Numbered from the stretch's first letter, positions 36,199-44,960 are shown. The stretch is 64,000 nucleotides of DNA from Rhodanobacter sp. FW104-R8 (GCF_001617365.1 NZ_LVJR01000014.1:1-64000); one strand, 5' to 3'. Translations and numbers: made by a program. Notes: generated by a model from the sequence alone, not told the origin.

Positions 36199-37056
36199 TC
36201 AGCCGCTGGCGATCAGCCCGATCGCCAGCAGCGCCAGCGCCACGCCGGCGAGGTTGAGCCGGCTCAGCCGCTCGCGGAACAGCAGCAAACCGACCAGCGC
36301 GCCCAGCACCACCACGCCGAGGTTCATGCTGGCGAACACCAGCGCCGGGTGCTGCGGCAGCGCGCGGTGGCCGCGCAGGTAGAACAGGATGTTGCCGAAG
36401 TTGGCCAGGCCGAGCAGCAGGCCGGCCAGCGGGCTGCGCGCGGTGAAGCGGGTGTGCCCGCGCGCGCGCCGCCACAGCTGCAGCGCGAAAGCGACCAGCA
36501 GCGCCAGAGCGAACATCGCCTGCAGCGCGGCGCCCAGCGGCACGCCGGCCTGCGCCACACGCTTGAACAGGATATCGATCACGCCGAAACCGCCGAACAC
36601 CAGCAGCGGATACAGCCAGCCGGCCGCGCCGCCCGCGCCTGCACCATGCCCGCCGCGCCAGACCATGCACAGCAGGGCGAGCAGGCCCAGCGCGATGCCG
36701 AGCGCCTTGAAGGCGGTCAGCTGCTCGCCGAACAGCGCGAACGCGGCGAGCAGCGAGAGCAGCAGGGACAGCCGCTGCGCCGCGTCGCTGCGCACGATGC
36801 CGGCATGGCGTACCGAGGCAGCCAGCGCCAGGAAGATCGTCGGCAGCAGCACGCCCAGCGCGGCCAGCGCCAGCCACGGCGAGCCCGGTTCGCGCAGCGT
36901 GGCCAACGACGGCTGCAGCAGCAACGCGGTGAGCGCGCCGGCCACCACGTAGTTCCAGGCGATCGCCTGGCCCACGTCGACCTCGAAACGGCGCGCCAGC
37001 TTCAGCAGCACCGAGACCAGCACGCTGCACGCCACGCTGAGCAGGACGTAGATCAT
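36199..37056 (-). CDS. EamA-family (DMT) transporter
   Basis: A 285-residue inner-membrane protein with about ten hydrophobic segments in two EamA repeats. Examples are WNYVVAGALTALLL in the first half and GLANFGNILFYLRGHRAL in the second, plus the paired LLFRERLSRLNLAGVALA end. DMT proteins export metabolites or amino acids; there is no substrate clue. It starts 52 bp downstream of the MBL-fold hydrolase gene on the same strand, so the two may be co-transcribed. Confidence 0.82.
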   Translation of the reverse strand: MIYVLLSVACSVLVSVLLKLARRFEVDVGQAIAWNYVVAGALTALLLQPSLATLREPGSPWLALAALGVLLPTIFLALAASVRHAGIVRSDAAQRLSLLLSLLAAFALFGEQLTAFKALGIALGLLALLCMVWRGGHGAGAGGAAGWLYPLLVFGGFGVIDILFKRVAQAGVPLGAALQAMFALALLVAFALQLWRRARGHTRFTARSPLAGLLLGLANFGNILFYLRGHRALPQHPALVFASMNLGVVVLGALVGLLLFRERLSRLNLAGVALALLAIGLIASG

Positions 37057-37108
37057 CGGTCACTCCGACGACGGCAGACCGTCGGGTTGCCGCCGCATCG
37101 ACGCCCGC

Positions 37109-37981
37109 TCACAACGCATCCAGCGGAATCTTCAGATAGCGCACGCCGTTGTCCTCGGGCGGCGGCGGCCGGCCGGCGCGCATGTTCACCTGCACCGCGG
37201 GCAGCAGCAGCGCCGGCACCTGCAGCGTGGCATCGCGCGCCTCGCGCAGGCGCACGAACGCGTCCTCGTCGATGCCGTCGCGCACGTGGATGTTGTCGCG
37301 GCGCTCGTCGCCCACGGTGGTCTCGTGCACGAACACGTCGCGGCCGGCGGGCTTGTAGTCGTGGCAGAGGAACACCCGGGTTTCCTGCGGCAGCGCGAAC
37401 AGGTGCCGGATCGAGCGGTACAGCGTGCGCGCGTCGCCGCCGGGGAAGTCGCAGCGCGCAGTGCCGTAGTCGGGCATGAACAAGGTATCGCCGACGAAGG
37501 CCGCGTCGCCGACCAGGTGGGTCATGCACGCCGGCGTGTGACCCGGCGTGTGCAGCGCCACCGCCTCGATGCCGCCGACCATGTAGCGCTCGCCGTCCGT
37601 GAACAGGTGGTCGAACTGGCTGCCGTCGCACTTGAAGCCGGCGCCCGCATGGAACAGCCGGCCTAACGTGTCCTGCACCTCGCGGACGCGTTCGCCGATG
37701 CCCAGCCGGCCACCCAGCTGCTCCTGCACGTACGGCGCCGCCGACAGGTGGTCGGCATGCACGTGGGTATCGATCACCCAGTCCACGTCGAGTCCTCGCG
37801 CACGCACGAACGCGATCAGCGCATCCGCCGACGCGTGGCCGGTGCGGCCAGCGGCCGCGTCGTAGTCGAGCACGCTGTCGAACACGGCGGCCCTGCCGCT
37901 GGCCGGGTCCCAGGCCACGTAGCTGAAGGTATGGCTGGCTTCATCGAAGAAGGCCTGCACGGCGGGACGCGGCATCGTCAT
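37109..37981 (-). CDS. MBL-fold metallohydrolase (persulfide dioxygenase / Blh-like)
   Basis: A 290-residue metallo-beta-lactamase-fold enzyme. It has the metal motif THVHADH (about residues 72-78), then LHTPGHTPACMTHL and GDTLFMPDYGTARCDFPGGD, and a last histidine in FLCHDYKP. The D-T-H-V-H-A-D-H-L-S-A-A-P-Y and M-P-D-Y-G-T-A-R-C-D-F-P-G-G blocks match the Blh/persulfide-dioxygenase subgroup involved in sulfide detoxification rather than lactamases. No rhodanese domain or BigR regulator is next to it, so that role is inferred from motifs alone. Confidence 0.8.
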   Translation of the reverse strand: MTMPRPAVQAFFDEASHTFSYVAWDPASGRAAVFDSVLDYDAAAGRTGHASADALIAFVRARGLDVDWVIDTHVHADHLSAAPYVQEQLGGRLGIGERVREVQDTLGRLFHAGAGFKCDGSQFDHLFTDGERYMVGGIEAVALHTPGHTPACMTHLVGDAAFVGDTLFMPDYGTARCDFPGGDARTLYRSIRHLFALPQETRVFLCHDYKPAGRDVFVHETTVGDERRDNIHVRDGIDEDAFVRLREARDATLQVPALLLPAVQVNMRAGRPPPPEDNGVRYLKIPLDAL

Positions 37982-38095
37982 CTCCCTCCATGGCGCGGTG
38001 ACTTGGGCGCGCGAGGCGCCGGGATGGGAGCCATGATTTCGTTTCCTGTGTGCACGGGCGTGGAGATTATCGCCGTTGTGCGACCGGCCGCCGCA

Positions 38096-38962
38096 TCATG
38101 CCGGTTGCGTGGCCTGTTCCGCGGCGAGGCGCCGGGCGACGCGCGCGAAGCTCGCGGCGGTCGCGGCATTGGCCGGCGCGAAGAAGAATGCGGTGGCGCG
38201 GTCGACGTGGTCGCTGTCGCGGACCGGCAGGCGCATCGAGTGGATGCTGAGGTCGCCGAACGCGGGGTGGAAGAACGGCACCGTGATCGCGCTCAGCGGC
38301 GCGGTGTGGCAGCGCTGCCACAGCTCGACGAACTCCGTGCTGGCCGCGTTCAGCGCCTCGACCAGCTGCTGGAAGCGCGGGTCTTCCGGATGCGCGGCCT
38401 GGTTCATGCGGAACATGCCGAGCAGGTTCAGCGCGCCATTCTCGAAATCCGGGTACAGCCGCCGCCGCGCCGGGTTCATGAACGCGTTCCACAGGTGATT
38501 GTCGGCGAACGGCCCGCCGAACTCGCCGAAGTCGTACAGGCATTCGGCCATGCGGTTCCACGCCAGCACGTCGAATACCGTGTCCAGCACGAAGGCCGGC
38601 GCCTGGTACAGGTCCAGCACCTCCTGCATCACCGGCGGCAGGCCGAAGTGGTGCTCCGGCACGTCGGTGCGCGCCAGTCCCATCAGCGCGAACAGGTAGG
38701 CCTCGTCGGTCGGCGACAGCGCCAACGCGCGGGCGATCCGCGCCAGCGCCGCGGCCGACACGTTGATCGCGCGCCCCTGCTCCAGCCACGTGTACCAGGT
38801 GACGCCGACCTGGGCCAGCGCCGCCACCTCCTCGCGACGCAGACCCGGCGTGAGCCGGCGCGGCCCGCGCGGCAAGCCGGCCACCTCGGGCGTGAGTGCG
38901 GCGCGGCGTGCGCGCAGGAAGGCCTTCAGCTCGGCGCGTTGCATGGAGGTGCTCATGGACAT
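38096..38962 (-). CDS. XRE-family regulator with MmyB-like ligand-binding domain
   Basis: A 288-residue protein with an N-terminal helix-turn-helix: LKAFLRARRAALTP, then TPGLRREEVAALAQVGVTWYTWLEQGRAINVS, the hallmark of the MmyB-type group, where L-R-R-E-E-V-A x L-A-G/Q-V spans the HTH. A C-terminal PAS-like domain (about residues 105-280) contains NRMAECLYDF, NHLWNAFMNPARR and FHPAFGDLSIHSMRLPV. Starts at 38962, 38956 and 38944 are all possible; the first is used. Homologues often control neighbouring oxidoreductases, but here the divergent neighbour is a small unknown gene. Confidence 0.82.
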   Translation of the reverse strand: MSMSTSMQRAELKAFLRARRAALTPEVAGLPRGPRRLTPGLRREEVAALAQVGVTWYTWLEQGRAINVSAAALARIARALALSPTDEAYLFALMGLARTDVPEHHFGLPPVMQEVLDLYQAPAFVLDTVFDVLAWNRMAECLYDFGEFGGPFADNHLWNAFMNPARRRLYPDFENGALNLLGMFRMNQAAHPEDPRFQQLVEALNAASTEFVELWQRCHTAPLSAITVPFFHPAFGDLSIHSMRLPVRDSDHVDRATAFFFAPANAATAASFARVARRLAAEQATQPA

Positions 38963-39192
38963 GCCCGGGTGGTAGTGGGAGTACCAGCAGTGGGGACTGC
39001 CTTCCCATGCTAGCGGCAGCGATCTACCGTCGCCTGTCCCCCAAGTCATGCGCCCCGCGTGACCGTGACGCCGGCGATGCAGCCATGCCCGTCCGCGGCG
39101 CACCTCCCCAGCCGCCACAGCCCGTACTGCAACCGCCTGTCACAGCGCGCCGCGCGCAGACGTCCTTGCGTCAGCCCATGCAGGAGATCGAC

Positions 39193-39447
39193 ATGTCGTT
39201 ACTCCCCGTACCCACCCCTGTCCACGCCTCGCGCGCCGATGCGCTCACCGATTTCGTGGTGCACGCCCAGTTGATGCTGGATCCGGCCACCCCGGAATCG
39301 GTACGCCGCGAAGCGGAACCTCGCCTGCTGGCGCAACTGACGACCTTGCAGGCGCTGGGCGTGTTCGAACTGTTCACCATCCGCGACCCGGCGTTGCGCG
39401 CGCTGGTGCACGACGAGCTGCAGGCGCACCGGATGCGTGCCGCCTGA
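39193..39447 (+). CDS. Small hypothetical protein (84 aa)
   Basis: I do not recognise this protein. It begins MSLLPVPTPVHASRADALTD at the ATG at 39193, which has a good AGGAG Shine-Dalgarno seven bases upstream. It is predicted mainly helical (AQLMLDPATPESVRREAEPR, RDPALRALVHDELQAHRMR), with no membrane segment. It is divergent from the XRE regulator across a 230-bp gap and ends 75 bp before the MarR gene. A divergently transcribed small protein next to an XRE regulator is a common target arrangement. Confidence 0.55.
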   Translation: MSLLPVPTPVHASRADALTDFVVHAQLMLDPATPESVRREAEPRLLAQLTTLQALGVFELFTIRDPALRALVHDELQAHRMRAA

Positions 39448-39460
39448 CATCTTGCTGGAG

Positions 39461-39514
39461 CAAATACATGCCAGAATATATTTGCCTTGACAAATATACC
39501 TGAGGCAATAGAAT
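39461..39514 (+). promoter_or_regulatory. marR promoter with three phased half-sites
   Basis: TTGACA (39487-39492), a 16-bp spacer and TAGAAT (39509-39514) form a strong sigma-70 promoter. CAAATACAT (39461), ATATATTTG (39476) and CAAATATAC (39491) are related half-sites in alternating orientation, each offset by 15 bp, and the last overlaps the -35. They are probably operators for the MarR repressor itself. The -10 ends only 8 bases before the ATG. Confidence 0.75.
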
Positions 39515-39522
39515 GCGCGGCC

Positions 39523-39981
39523 ATGAACACCGAACCGCTCGCCTTCGCCACCCCCAGGGAAAGCCTCGGCGTCCTGCTCGGCCTCGTCCGCACGGAGATC
39601 GTGCGCGCGATGGAGGCCGAGCTGGCGGCCAAGCAGCTGGACCTGCGCTTCACCCAGTTCCTGATCCTCAAGCGGCTGGCCCGGCTCGGCCCGATGTCGG
39701 CCAGCGAGCTGGCCCGCTCGGTGGAACTGGACGGCGGCGCGATGACCCGCCAGCTCGACCAGCTCGAGCACAAGGGCTACCTGCGCCGCTGCCCGCATGA
39801 GCTGGACCGCCGCGCCCTGCGGATCGAGCTGACCGACGCCGGCAACGCGCTGTGGCAGGAGTTGACCGACTGCAACGACCGCGTGCTCACGGCAGCCCAG
39901 CGCTCGCTGGACGAGACCGAACAGGTGCAACTGCACGACTACCTGGAACGCGTGCTGCACGCGCTTCGCGACAAGAACTGA
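39523..39981 (+). CDS. MarR-family repressor of the Emr-type efflux operon
   Basis: A 152-residue winged-helix repressor: FTQFLILKRLARLGPMSASELARS, recognition helix region LDGGAMTRQLDQLEHKGYLRR, and wing CPHELDRRALRIELTDAG. The ATG at 39523 (MNTEPLAFAT) has no Shine-Dalgarno and sits 8 bases after the -10 box, so the mRNA is likely leaderless or nearly so. It is the first gene of a four-gene operon with an outer-membrane factor, EmrA-type adaptor and EmrB-type pump, in the role EmrR plays in E. coli: ligand binding releases repression. Confidence 0.9.
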   Translation: MNTEPLAFATPRESLGVLLGLVRTEIVRAMEAELAAKQLDLRFTQFLILKRLARLGPMSASELARSVELDGGAMTRQLDQLEHKGYLRRCPHELDRRALRIELTDAGNALWQELTDCNDRVLTAAQRSLDETEQVQLHDYLERVLHALRDKN

Positions 39982-40005
39982 CCCTTTCCCCCCCTGGACT
40001 CTTCC

Positions 40006-41496
40006 ATGCGTCTGCATCGACTTGCGGCTGCGGCCGCCCTGACCCTCGCGCTGGCCGCTTGCGCCAGCGGTGGCGGCCTGCACCCGGACGGCAGCCCGAT
40101 CGATCCGTCCACCCTGAACGCCGAACGCAGCCTGGCCGGGGTGAACGTGTCGCCCGCCGGCTGGCCGGCCGGCGACTGGTGGAGCGGGCTGGGCGACCCG
40201 CAGCTCGACGCGCTGATCGCCGAGGCCCTGCACGACAACCCCGGCCTGGGCGTGGCCGACGCGCGGGCCCGCGCCGCCGAGGCCGAAGCCGGCCTGGCCG
40301 ACGCCGCACGCGGGCCGGTGGTGAACGCGGGCGCCAGCGTGGCCGGCGCGCGCCTCCCCACCACCGTGCTGCCGGCCAAGGCCGGCGGCGGCCATTTCGC
40401 CCTGGCCAAGTACGCCGATCTCAGCTTCAAGTGGGGCCTGGACCTGTGGGGCGGCAAGCGTGCCGCCTGGCAGGCCGCGCTGGGCGCCTCGCGTGCCGCC
40501 GAGGTGGATGCCCGCGCGGCGCGCATCGAGCTGTCCGGCAACGTGGCCCGCGCCTATGCCCAGCTCGGCTACGCGTTCACCCGGCAGGACCTGGCCGCCA
40601 GCGAACTGCGACGCGCGCAGCAGTCGCGCGAGCTGACCCGCCAGCGCGTCGCCGCCGGCATCGACAACCTGATCCAGCTGAAACAGGGCGATGCCGAAGT
40701 GGCCGGCGCCGAGCAGCAGGCGGCGCTGGCCAGCCGCGCGGTCGACGCCGCGCGCTCGGCGCTGGCGGTGCTGCTGGGCAAGGGCCCAGACCGCGGGCTG
40801 CAGATCGGCCGGCCCCGGCTGCTGCCGCCGGCCGCGCTGGCGGTGCCGGCCGACCTGCCGCTGGATCTGGTCGGCCACCGCGCCGACCTGGTCGCCGCAC
40901 GCTGGCGGGTCGAGGCCGCCGGCAAGGACATCAAGGCGGCGAAGGCCGAATTCCTGCCCAACATCAGCATCGGCGCGATGGCCGGCGTGATCGCGATGGG
41001 CGGCGGCAACCCGTTCACCCTGCCCGCGCGCTTCTACCAGGTCGGGCCGTCGATCAGCCTGCCGATCTTCGACAGCGGCCGCCTGCGCGCGAACCTCGCC
41101 GGCAAGGACGCGCAGTACGACCTCGCCGTGGCGCAGTACAACCAGACCCTGGTGGGCGCGCTCAACCAGGTCGCCGACGAGCTGTCCGCGCTGCAGTCGC
41201 TGCAGCAGCAGATCGCCGCGCAGCAGCGCGCGCAGGATGCCGCGGCGCAGGCCTGGGAGCTGGCCGAGCAGCGCTACAAGGCCGGCATCGGCAGCTACCT
41301 GGAGTCGCTCAGCGTGCGCCAGCAACTGCTCGCCGCCGAGCAGGGCACCGCCGCGCTGGAAGCGCAGCAGGTCGATCTCTCGGTGCAGTTGATCCAGGCC
41401 CTCGGCGGCGGCTATCGCCCGAACGAGCAGGCCGACCGCGGCGCCTCCCCGGCGCAGGCCGACACCACCCCGTCTCCCCACCCTTCCCGTTCCTGA
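40006..41496 (+). CDS. Outer-membrane efflux lipoprotein (NodT family) of the Emr operon
   Basis: A 496-residue TolC-type channel. The lipoprotein signal ends ALAAC (Cys at about 20). The two OEP repeats are visible: WWSGLGDPQLDALIAEALHDNPGL in the first half, and VGHRADLVAARWRVEAAGKDIKAAKAEFLPN plus PSISLPIFDSGRLRANL in the second. It starts 24 bp after the MarR gene. It gives the EmrAB pump its own outer-membrane exit, so the system is a complete tripartite pump rather than relying on a shared TolC. Confidence 0.9.
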   Translation: MRLHRLAAAAALTLALAACASGGGLHPDGSPIDPSTLNAERSLAGVNVSPAGWPAGDWWSGLGDPQLDALIAEALHDNPGLGVADARARAAEAEAGLADAARGPVVNAGASVAGARLPTTVLPAKAGGGHFALAKYADLSFKWGLDLWGGKRAAWQAALGASRAAEVDARAARIELSGNVARAYAQLGYAFTRQDLAASELRRAQQSRELTRQRVAAGIDNLIQLKQGDAEVAGAEQQAALASRAVDAARSALAVLLGKGPDRGLQIGRPRLLPPAALAVPADLPLDLVGHRADLVAARWRVEAAGKDIKAAKAEFLPNISIGAMAGVIAMGGGNPFTLPARFYQVGPSISLPIFDSGRLRANLAGKDAQYDLAVAQYNQTLVGALNQVADELSALQSLQQQIAAQQRAQDAAAQAWELAEQRYKAGIGSYLESLSVRQQLLAAEQGTAALEAQQVDLSVQLIQALGGGYRPNEQADRGASPAQADTTPSPHPSRS

Positions 41497-41504
41497 GGCA
41501 TCCC

Positions 41505-42713
41505 ATGTCCAGCCAGACCCTCCCCGATCCGAGCGGCGCCGCGAGCGCGGGCACGCCGGTCGTGCCGCCACCGAAGAAGAACCCGCGCGGCCTGCTGCTG
41601 CGCCTGCTCGGCGTCGTGGTGCTGCTCGCCGTCGCCGGATGGGCGGCGTGGTACTTCCTCGAAGGCCGCTGGTACGAGGGCACCGACGACGCCTACGTCA
41701 ACGGCAACGTGGTGCAGATCACCCCGCAGGTGCCCGGCACCGTGGTCAGCATCGGCGCCGACGACGGCGACCTGGTGCACGCCGGCGACGTACTGGTGCA
41801 GCTCGACCCCAGCGACGCCGACGTGGCGCTGGCCGAGGCCAAGGCGAACCTGGCCAACACCGTGCGCAAGGTGCGCGGCCTGTACTCCAGCGTCAACGGG
41901 GCCCAGGCCGACGTGGCCGTGCGCCAGACCGCGGTGGACAAGGCGCGCGCCGACTACGACCGGCGCGTGGCGCTGGCGAAGTCCGGCGCGATCTCGGCCG
42001 AGGAACTGGCGCACGCCCGCGACGCGCTGACCAGCGCCGCGAGCAACCTGGTCACCGCGCAGCAGCAGTACCAGACCAGCAAGGTGCTGGTCGACGACAC
42101 CGTGGTCGCCTCGCACCCGGACGTGCAGGCCGCCTCGGCCCGCCTGCGTGCCGCCTTCCTCGACGACGTGCGGGCCACCCTGGTCGCGCCGGTGGACGGC
42201 TATGTGGCCAAGCGCTCGGTGCAGGTCGGCCAGCGCGTGCAGCCCGGCGCCGCGCTGATGGCGGTGGTGCCGCTGCGCGGCGTGTGGGTGGACGCGAACT
42301 TCAAGGAGACCCAGCTCACCCGCATGCGCATCGGCCAGCCGGTGACGATCGAGGCCGACGTGTACGGCGGCGCGGTGGCCTACAAGGGCAAGGTGCAGAG
42401 CCTGGGCGTGGGCACCGGCAGCGCGTTCTCGCTGCTGCCGGCGCAGAACGCCACCGGCAACTGGATCAAGATCGTGCAGCGCATCCCGGTGCGCATCGTG
42501 TTCGACGACCCGGCCCAGCTGGACAAGCACCCGCTGCGCATCGGCATGTCGCTGAACGTGGACGTGAGCCTGCACGACCAGAACGGCCCGATGCTGTCGC
42601 AGCAATCGCCGACCCAACCCGCCTTCAGCACCGACGTATACAAGCAGCAGCTGGCCAAGGCCGACGCGGTGATCACGCAGATCGTCCACGCCAACATGGC
42701 CGGCGGCAAATAG
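41505..42713 (+). CDS. emrA: EmrA-type multidrug efflux adaptor
   Basis: A 402-residue HlyD-family adaptor. A short proline-rich cytoplasmic N-terminus leads to one transmembrane segment (about residues 28-50), then WYEGTDDAYVNGNVVQITPQ, the characteristic T-D-D-A-Y-V start of EmrA. Lipoyl halves (VPGTVVSIGADDGDLVHAG and TLVAPVDGYVAKRSVQVGQR) surround a coiled coil, followed by VDANFKETQLTRMRIGQPV. It begins 8 bases after the channel gene's stop. It bridges EmrB and the outer-membrane factor. Confidence 0.93.
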   Translation: MSSQTLPDPSGAASAGTPVVPPPKKNPRGLLLRLLGVVVLLAVAGWAAWYFLEGRWYEGTDDAYVNGNVVQITPQVPGTVVSIGADDGDLVHAGDVLVQLDPSDADVALAEAKANLANTVRKVRGLYSSVNGAQADVAVRQTAVDKARADYDRRVALAKSGAISAEELAHARDALTSAASNLVTAQQQYQTSKVLVDDTVVASHPDVQAASARLRAAFLDDVRATLVAPVDGYVAKRSVQVGQRVQPGAALMAVVPLRGVWVDANFKETQLTRMRIGQPVTIEADVYGGAVAYKGKVQSLGVGTGSAFSLLPAQNATGNWIKIVQRIPVRIVFDDPAQLDKHPLRIGMSLNVDVSLHDQNGPMLSQQSPTQPAFSTDVYKQQLAKADAVITQIVHANMAGGK

Positions 42714-42724
42714 CAGCGCAACAA

Positions 42725-42838
42725 CTCCCTCCCCTGCTTGCGGGGGAGGGCTGGGGAGGGGTCGCTGTTGATCCTGAGCCAAGAGCCTTACCCCCTCCCG
42801 ACCTCCCCCTGCCCTGCAGGGGGAGGAGTAAGGCAGAC
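42725..42838. repeat. Two-hairpin repeat element between emrA and emrB
   Basis: CTCCCTCCCCTGC/GCGGGGGAGGG and CCTCCCCCTGC/GCAGGGGGAGG hairpins enclose GGGGAGGGGTCGC and CTTACCCCCTCCCG. Read on the minus strand it aligns over its whole length with the copy inside lhr (20072-20177). It fills the 145-bp gap inside an otherwise tightly packed operon and may reduce or tune emrB expression. Confidence 0.85.
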
Positions 42839-42858
42839 CCACTCACCGACCGATTCTG

Positions 42859-44385
42859 ATGACCACCGAATTCCGCCCGCCCAACCTGGCCCTGAGCACG
42901 ATCGGCCTGTCGCTGGCCACGTTCATGCAGGTGCTGGACACCACCATCGCCAACGTGTCGCTGCCGACCATCGCCGGCAACCTTGGCGTCAGCAACAACC
43001 AGAGCACCTGGGTGATCACCTCGTTCGCGGTGAGCATGGCGATCGCGCTGCCGCTGACCGGCTTCCTCAGCCGCCGCTTCGGCGAGGTGCGGCTGTTCAC
43101 CGCCTGCACGCTGCTGTTCGCGCTGACCTCGTTCCTGTGCGGCGTGTCGCAGAGCATGGGCATGCTGATCCTGTTCCGCGCGCTGCAGGGCGCGGTGGCC
43201 GGGCCGATGTACCCGATCACGCAGAGCCTGCTGATCGGCATCTATCCGCCGGCCAAGCGCGGCATGGCGCTGGCGCTGCTGGCGATGGTGACGGTGGTGG
43301 CGCCGATCGCCGGCCCGATCCTCGGCGGCTGGATCACCGACAACTATTCGTGGCCTTGGATCTTCTTCATCAACGTGCCGATCGGCATCTTCGCCAGCAT
43401 GGTGGTGGCGAACCAGCTGCGCGCGAAGGAGCAGAAGACCGAGCGGCCGAAGGTCGACTACGTCGGCCTGATCACCCTGATCATCGGCGTGGGCGCGCTG
43501 CAGATCGTGCTGGACAAGGGCAATGACGAGGACTGGTTCAACTCCACCTTCATCATCGTCACCAGCATCGTCTCGGCGATCGGCATCGCGGTGTTCCTGA
43601 TCTGGGAGCTGACCGACAAGGATCCGATCGTCGACCTGAAACTGTTCCGCCACCGCAACTTCACCGCTGGCACGATCGCGCTGATCCTGGCCTACGCGGC
43701 GTTCTTCGCGATCGGCCTGCTGGTGCCGCTGTGGCTGCAGCGCAACCTCGGCTACACCTCGACCTGGGCCGGCTTCGCCACCGCGCCGATCGGCGTGCTG
43801 CCGGTGCTGCTGACCTTCTTCGTGGGCAAGTACGCCACCCACTTCGACCTGCGCACGCTGGCCTCGATCGCGTTCATCGTGATGGCCGGTACCTGCTTCA
43901 TGCGTTCGGACTTCTTCATCGGCATCGACTTCTACCACGTGGCTGTCGTGCAGCTGTGGCAGGGCCTGGGCGTGGCGCTGTTCTTCATGCCGATCCTGAC
44001 CATCCTGTTGTCGGACCTGCAGCAGAACGAGATCGCCGCCGGCTCCGGCCTGGCCACCTTCCTGCGCACGCTGGGCGGCAGCTTCTCCGCCTCGCTCACC
44101 ACCTTGCTGTGGGAGCGCCGCGCAGTGGCCCACCACGAGCAGCTGACCGAACACATCACCGCCTACAGCCCGACCGCGCAGGCGGCGATGGGCCAGCTCG
44201 GCCACGGCGACAACCAGCTCGCCGGCGGCATCATCAACGACATGATCACCCAGCAGGCCTACCAGATCTCGTTCAACGAGGTGTTCCACGCGCTGGGCTG
44301 GATCTTCCTCGCGCTGGTGCTGGTGATCTGGCTGGCCAGGCCGCCGTTCACGCCGAAGGCGCGCACCGTTTCCGGCGGGCACTGA
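42859..44385 (+). CDS. emrB: EmrB/QacA-family MFS multidrug exporter (DHA2, 14 TM)
   Basis: A 508-residue drug:proton antiporter with 14 predicted segments. Diagnostic are FMQVLDTTIANVSLPTIAG in TM1, WVITSFAVSMAIALPLTGFL, the GFLSRRFGEVR motif-A loop, and LIGIYPPAKRGMALALLAMV with motif C nearby (VVAPIAGPILGGWI). The start ATG is 21 bases beyond the end of the repeat element. Last gene of the MarR-EmrCAB operon; a stem-loop follows the stop. Confidence 0.93.
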   Translation: MTTEFRPPNLALSTIGLSLATFMQVLDTTIANVSLPTIAGNLGVSNNQSTWVITSFAVSMAIALPLTGFLSRRFGEVRLFTACTLLFALTSFLCGVSQSMGMLILFRALQGAVAGPMYPITQSLLIGIYPPAKRGMALALLAMVTVVAPIAGPILGGWITDNYSWPWIFFINVPIGIFASMVVANQLRAKEQKTERPKVDYVGLITLIIGVGALQIVLDKGNDEDWFNSTFIIVTSIVSAIGIAVFLIWELTDKDPIVDLKLFRHRNFTAGTIALILAYAAFFAIGLLVPLWLQRNLGYTSTWAGFATAPIGVLPVLLTFFVGKYATHFDLRTLASIAFIVMAGTCFMRSDFFIGIDFYHVAVVQLWQGLGVALFFMPILTILLSDLQQNEIAAGSGLATFLRTLGGSFSASLTTLLWERRAVAHHEQLTEHITAYSPTAQAAMGQLGHGDNQLAGGIINDMITQQAYQISFNEVFHALGWIFLALVLVIWLARPPFTPKARTVSGGH

Positions 44386-44413
44386 CGCGGGCGGCCCCGT
44401 CGGGCCGCCCGCG
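44386..44413 (+). terminator. Hairpin after emrB
   Basis: CGCGGGCGGCCC and GGGCCGCCCGCG pair perfectly around a 4-base loop directly after the emrB stop, between two convergent genes (emrB and pagL). There is no T run, so it may work in both directions as a weak terminator. Confidence 0.6.
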
Positions 44414-44432
44414 CAGGTGCATGGCGAAAGCT

Positions 44433-44960
44433 TCAGATGTCGAAGGCGACGCCGACCAGGGCCATCGTCTCGCCGGTATTCGGGCGGTGCAGGCCGCCGT
44501 TGGAAACATGCCGGATCGCCACGCTGAAGTGTTTCGCCTGCCAGCCCAGCGTGCTGACGAACTGGTAGTGGCTGGAGAGCGCGTGGGTGATGTGGTTGGT
44601 GGCGGCGAGCTGCTCGCTGAAGAACAGCGGCTGGTACCAGTCGCCGGCATCGCCCAGGTGGAAGCGCGCGCCGGCGGCAAGCAGGGCGACCGAATCGCGC
44701 GTCGTGTAGCGGTCGCCATTGGCATTGGCCGCGAGGCGGCGGCCGTCGATCCAGCCCAGCGAGACATCCGGCGACCAGGTCAGGCGGGTGTTGCCGAACG
44801 GTTGCGGCGCGAAGATGGCCTCGACGAAGGCGGTGTTCGCGCCGTGGACGTCCATGTAGCTGCGGCCCGCCTGCACTTCGAACCGTGTGGCGGCGGCCGG
44901 CAGGGCGGCGGTGAGCAGCGCCAGGACGATGGCGCTGCGGGTCAGATGGCGTGGGGACAT
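44433..44960 (-). CDS. pagL: Lipid A 3-O-deacylase PagL
   Basis: A 175-residue outer-membrane beta-barrel enzyme that removes the 3-position acyl chain of lipid A. It has a signal peptide (about residues 1-24). The family's active site is visible at the C-terminus: His151 and Ser153 in IRHVSNGGLHRPNTGE, with Glu164 completing the PagL His-Ser-Glu set. Alternating amphipathic strands and a terminal phenylalanine-containing strand (LVGVAFDI) fit an outer-membrane barrel. It stands alone between emrB and the M16 genes. An AT-rich leader (TTTATTTCGTAAAC to TAATAAATAACC) upstream of its ATG probably carries the promoter. Confidence 0.85.
   Translation of the reverse strand: MSPRHLTRSAIVLALLTAALPAAATRFEVQAGRSYMDVHGANTAFVEAIFAPQPFGNTRLTWSPDVSLGWIDGRRLAANANGDRYTTRDSVALLAAGARFHLGDAGDWYQPLFFSEQLAATNHITHALSSHYQFVSTLGWQAKHFSVAIRHVSNGGLHRPNTGETMALVGVAFDI

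Noticed and set aside
37109-37981. A beta-lactamase
   Set aside because: The metal-site context and M-P-D-Y-G-T-A-R block match the persulfide dioxygenase/Blh subgroup, and no signal peptide is present.
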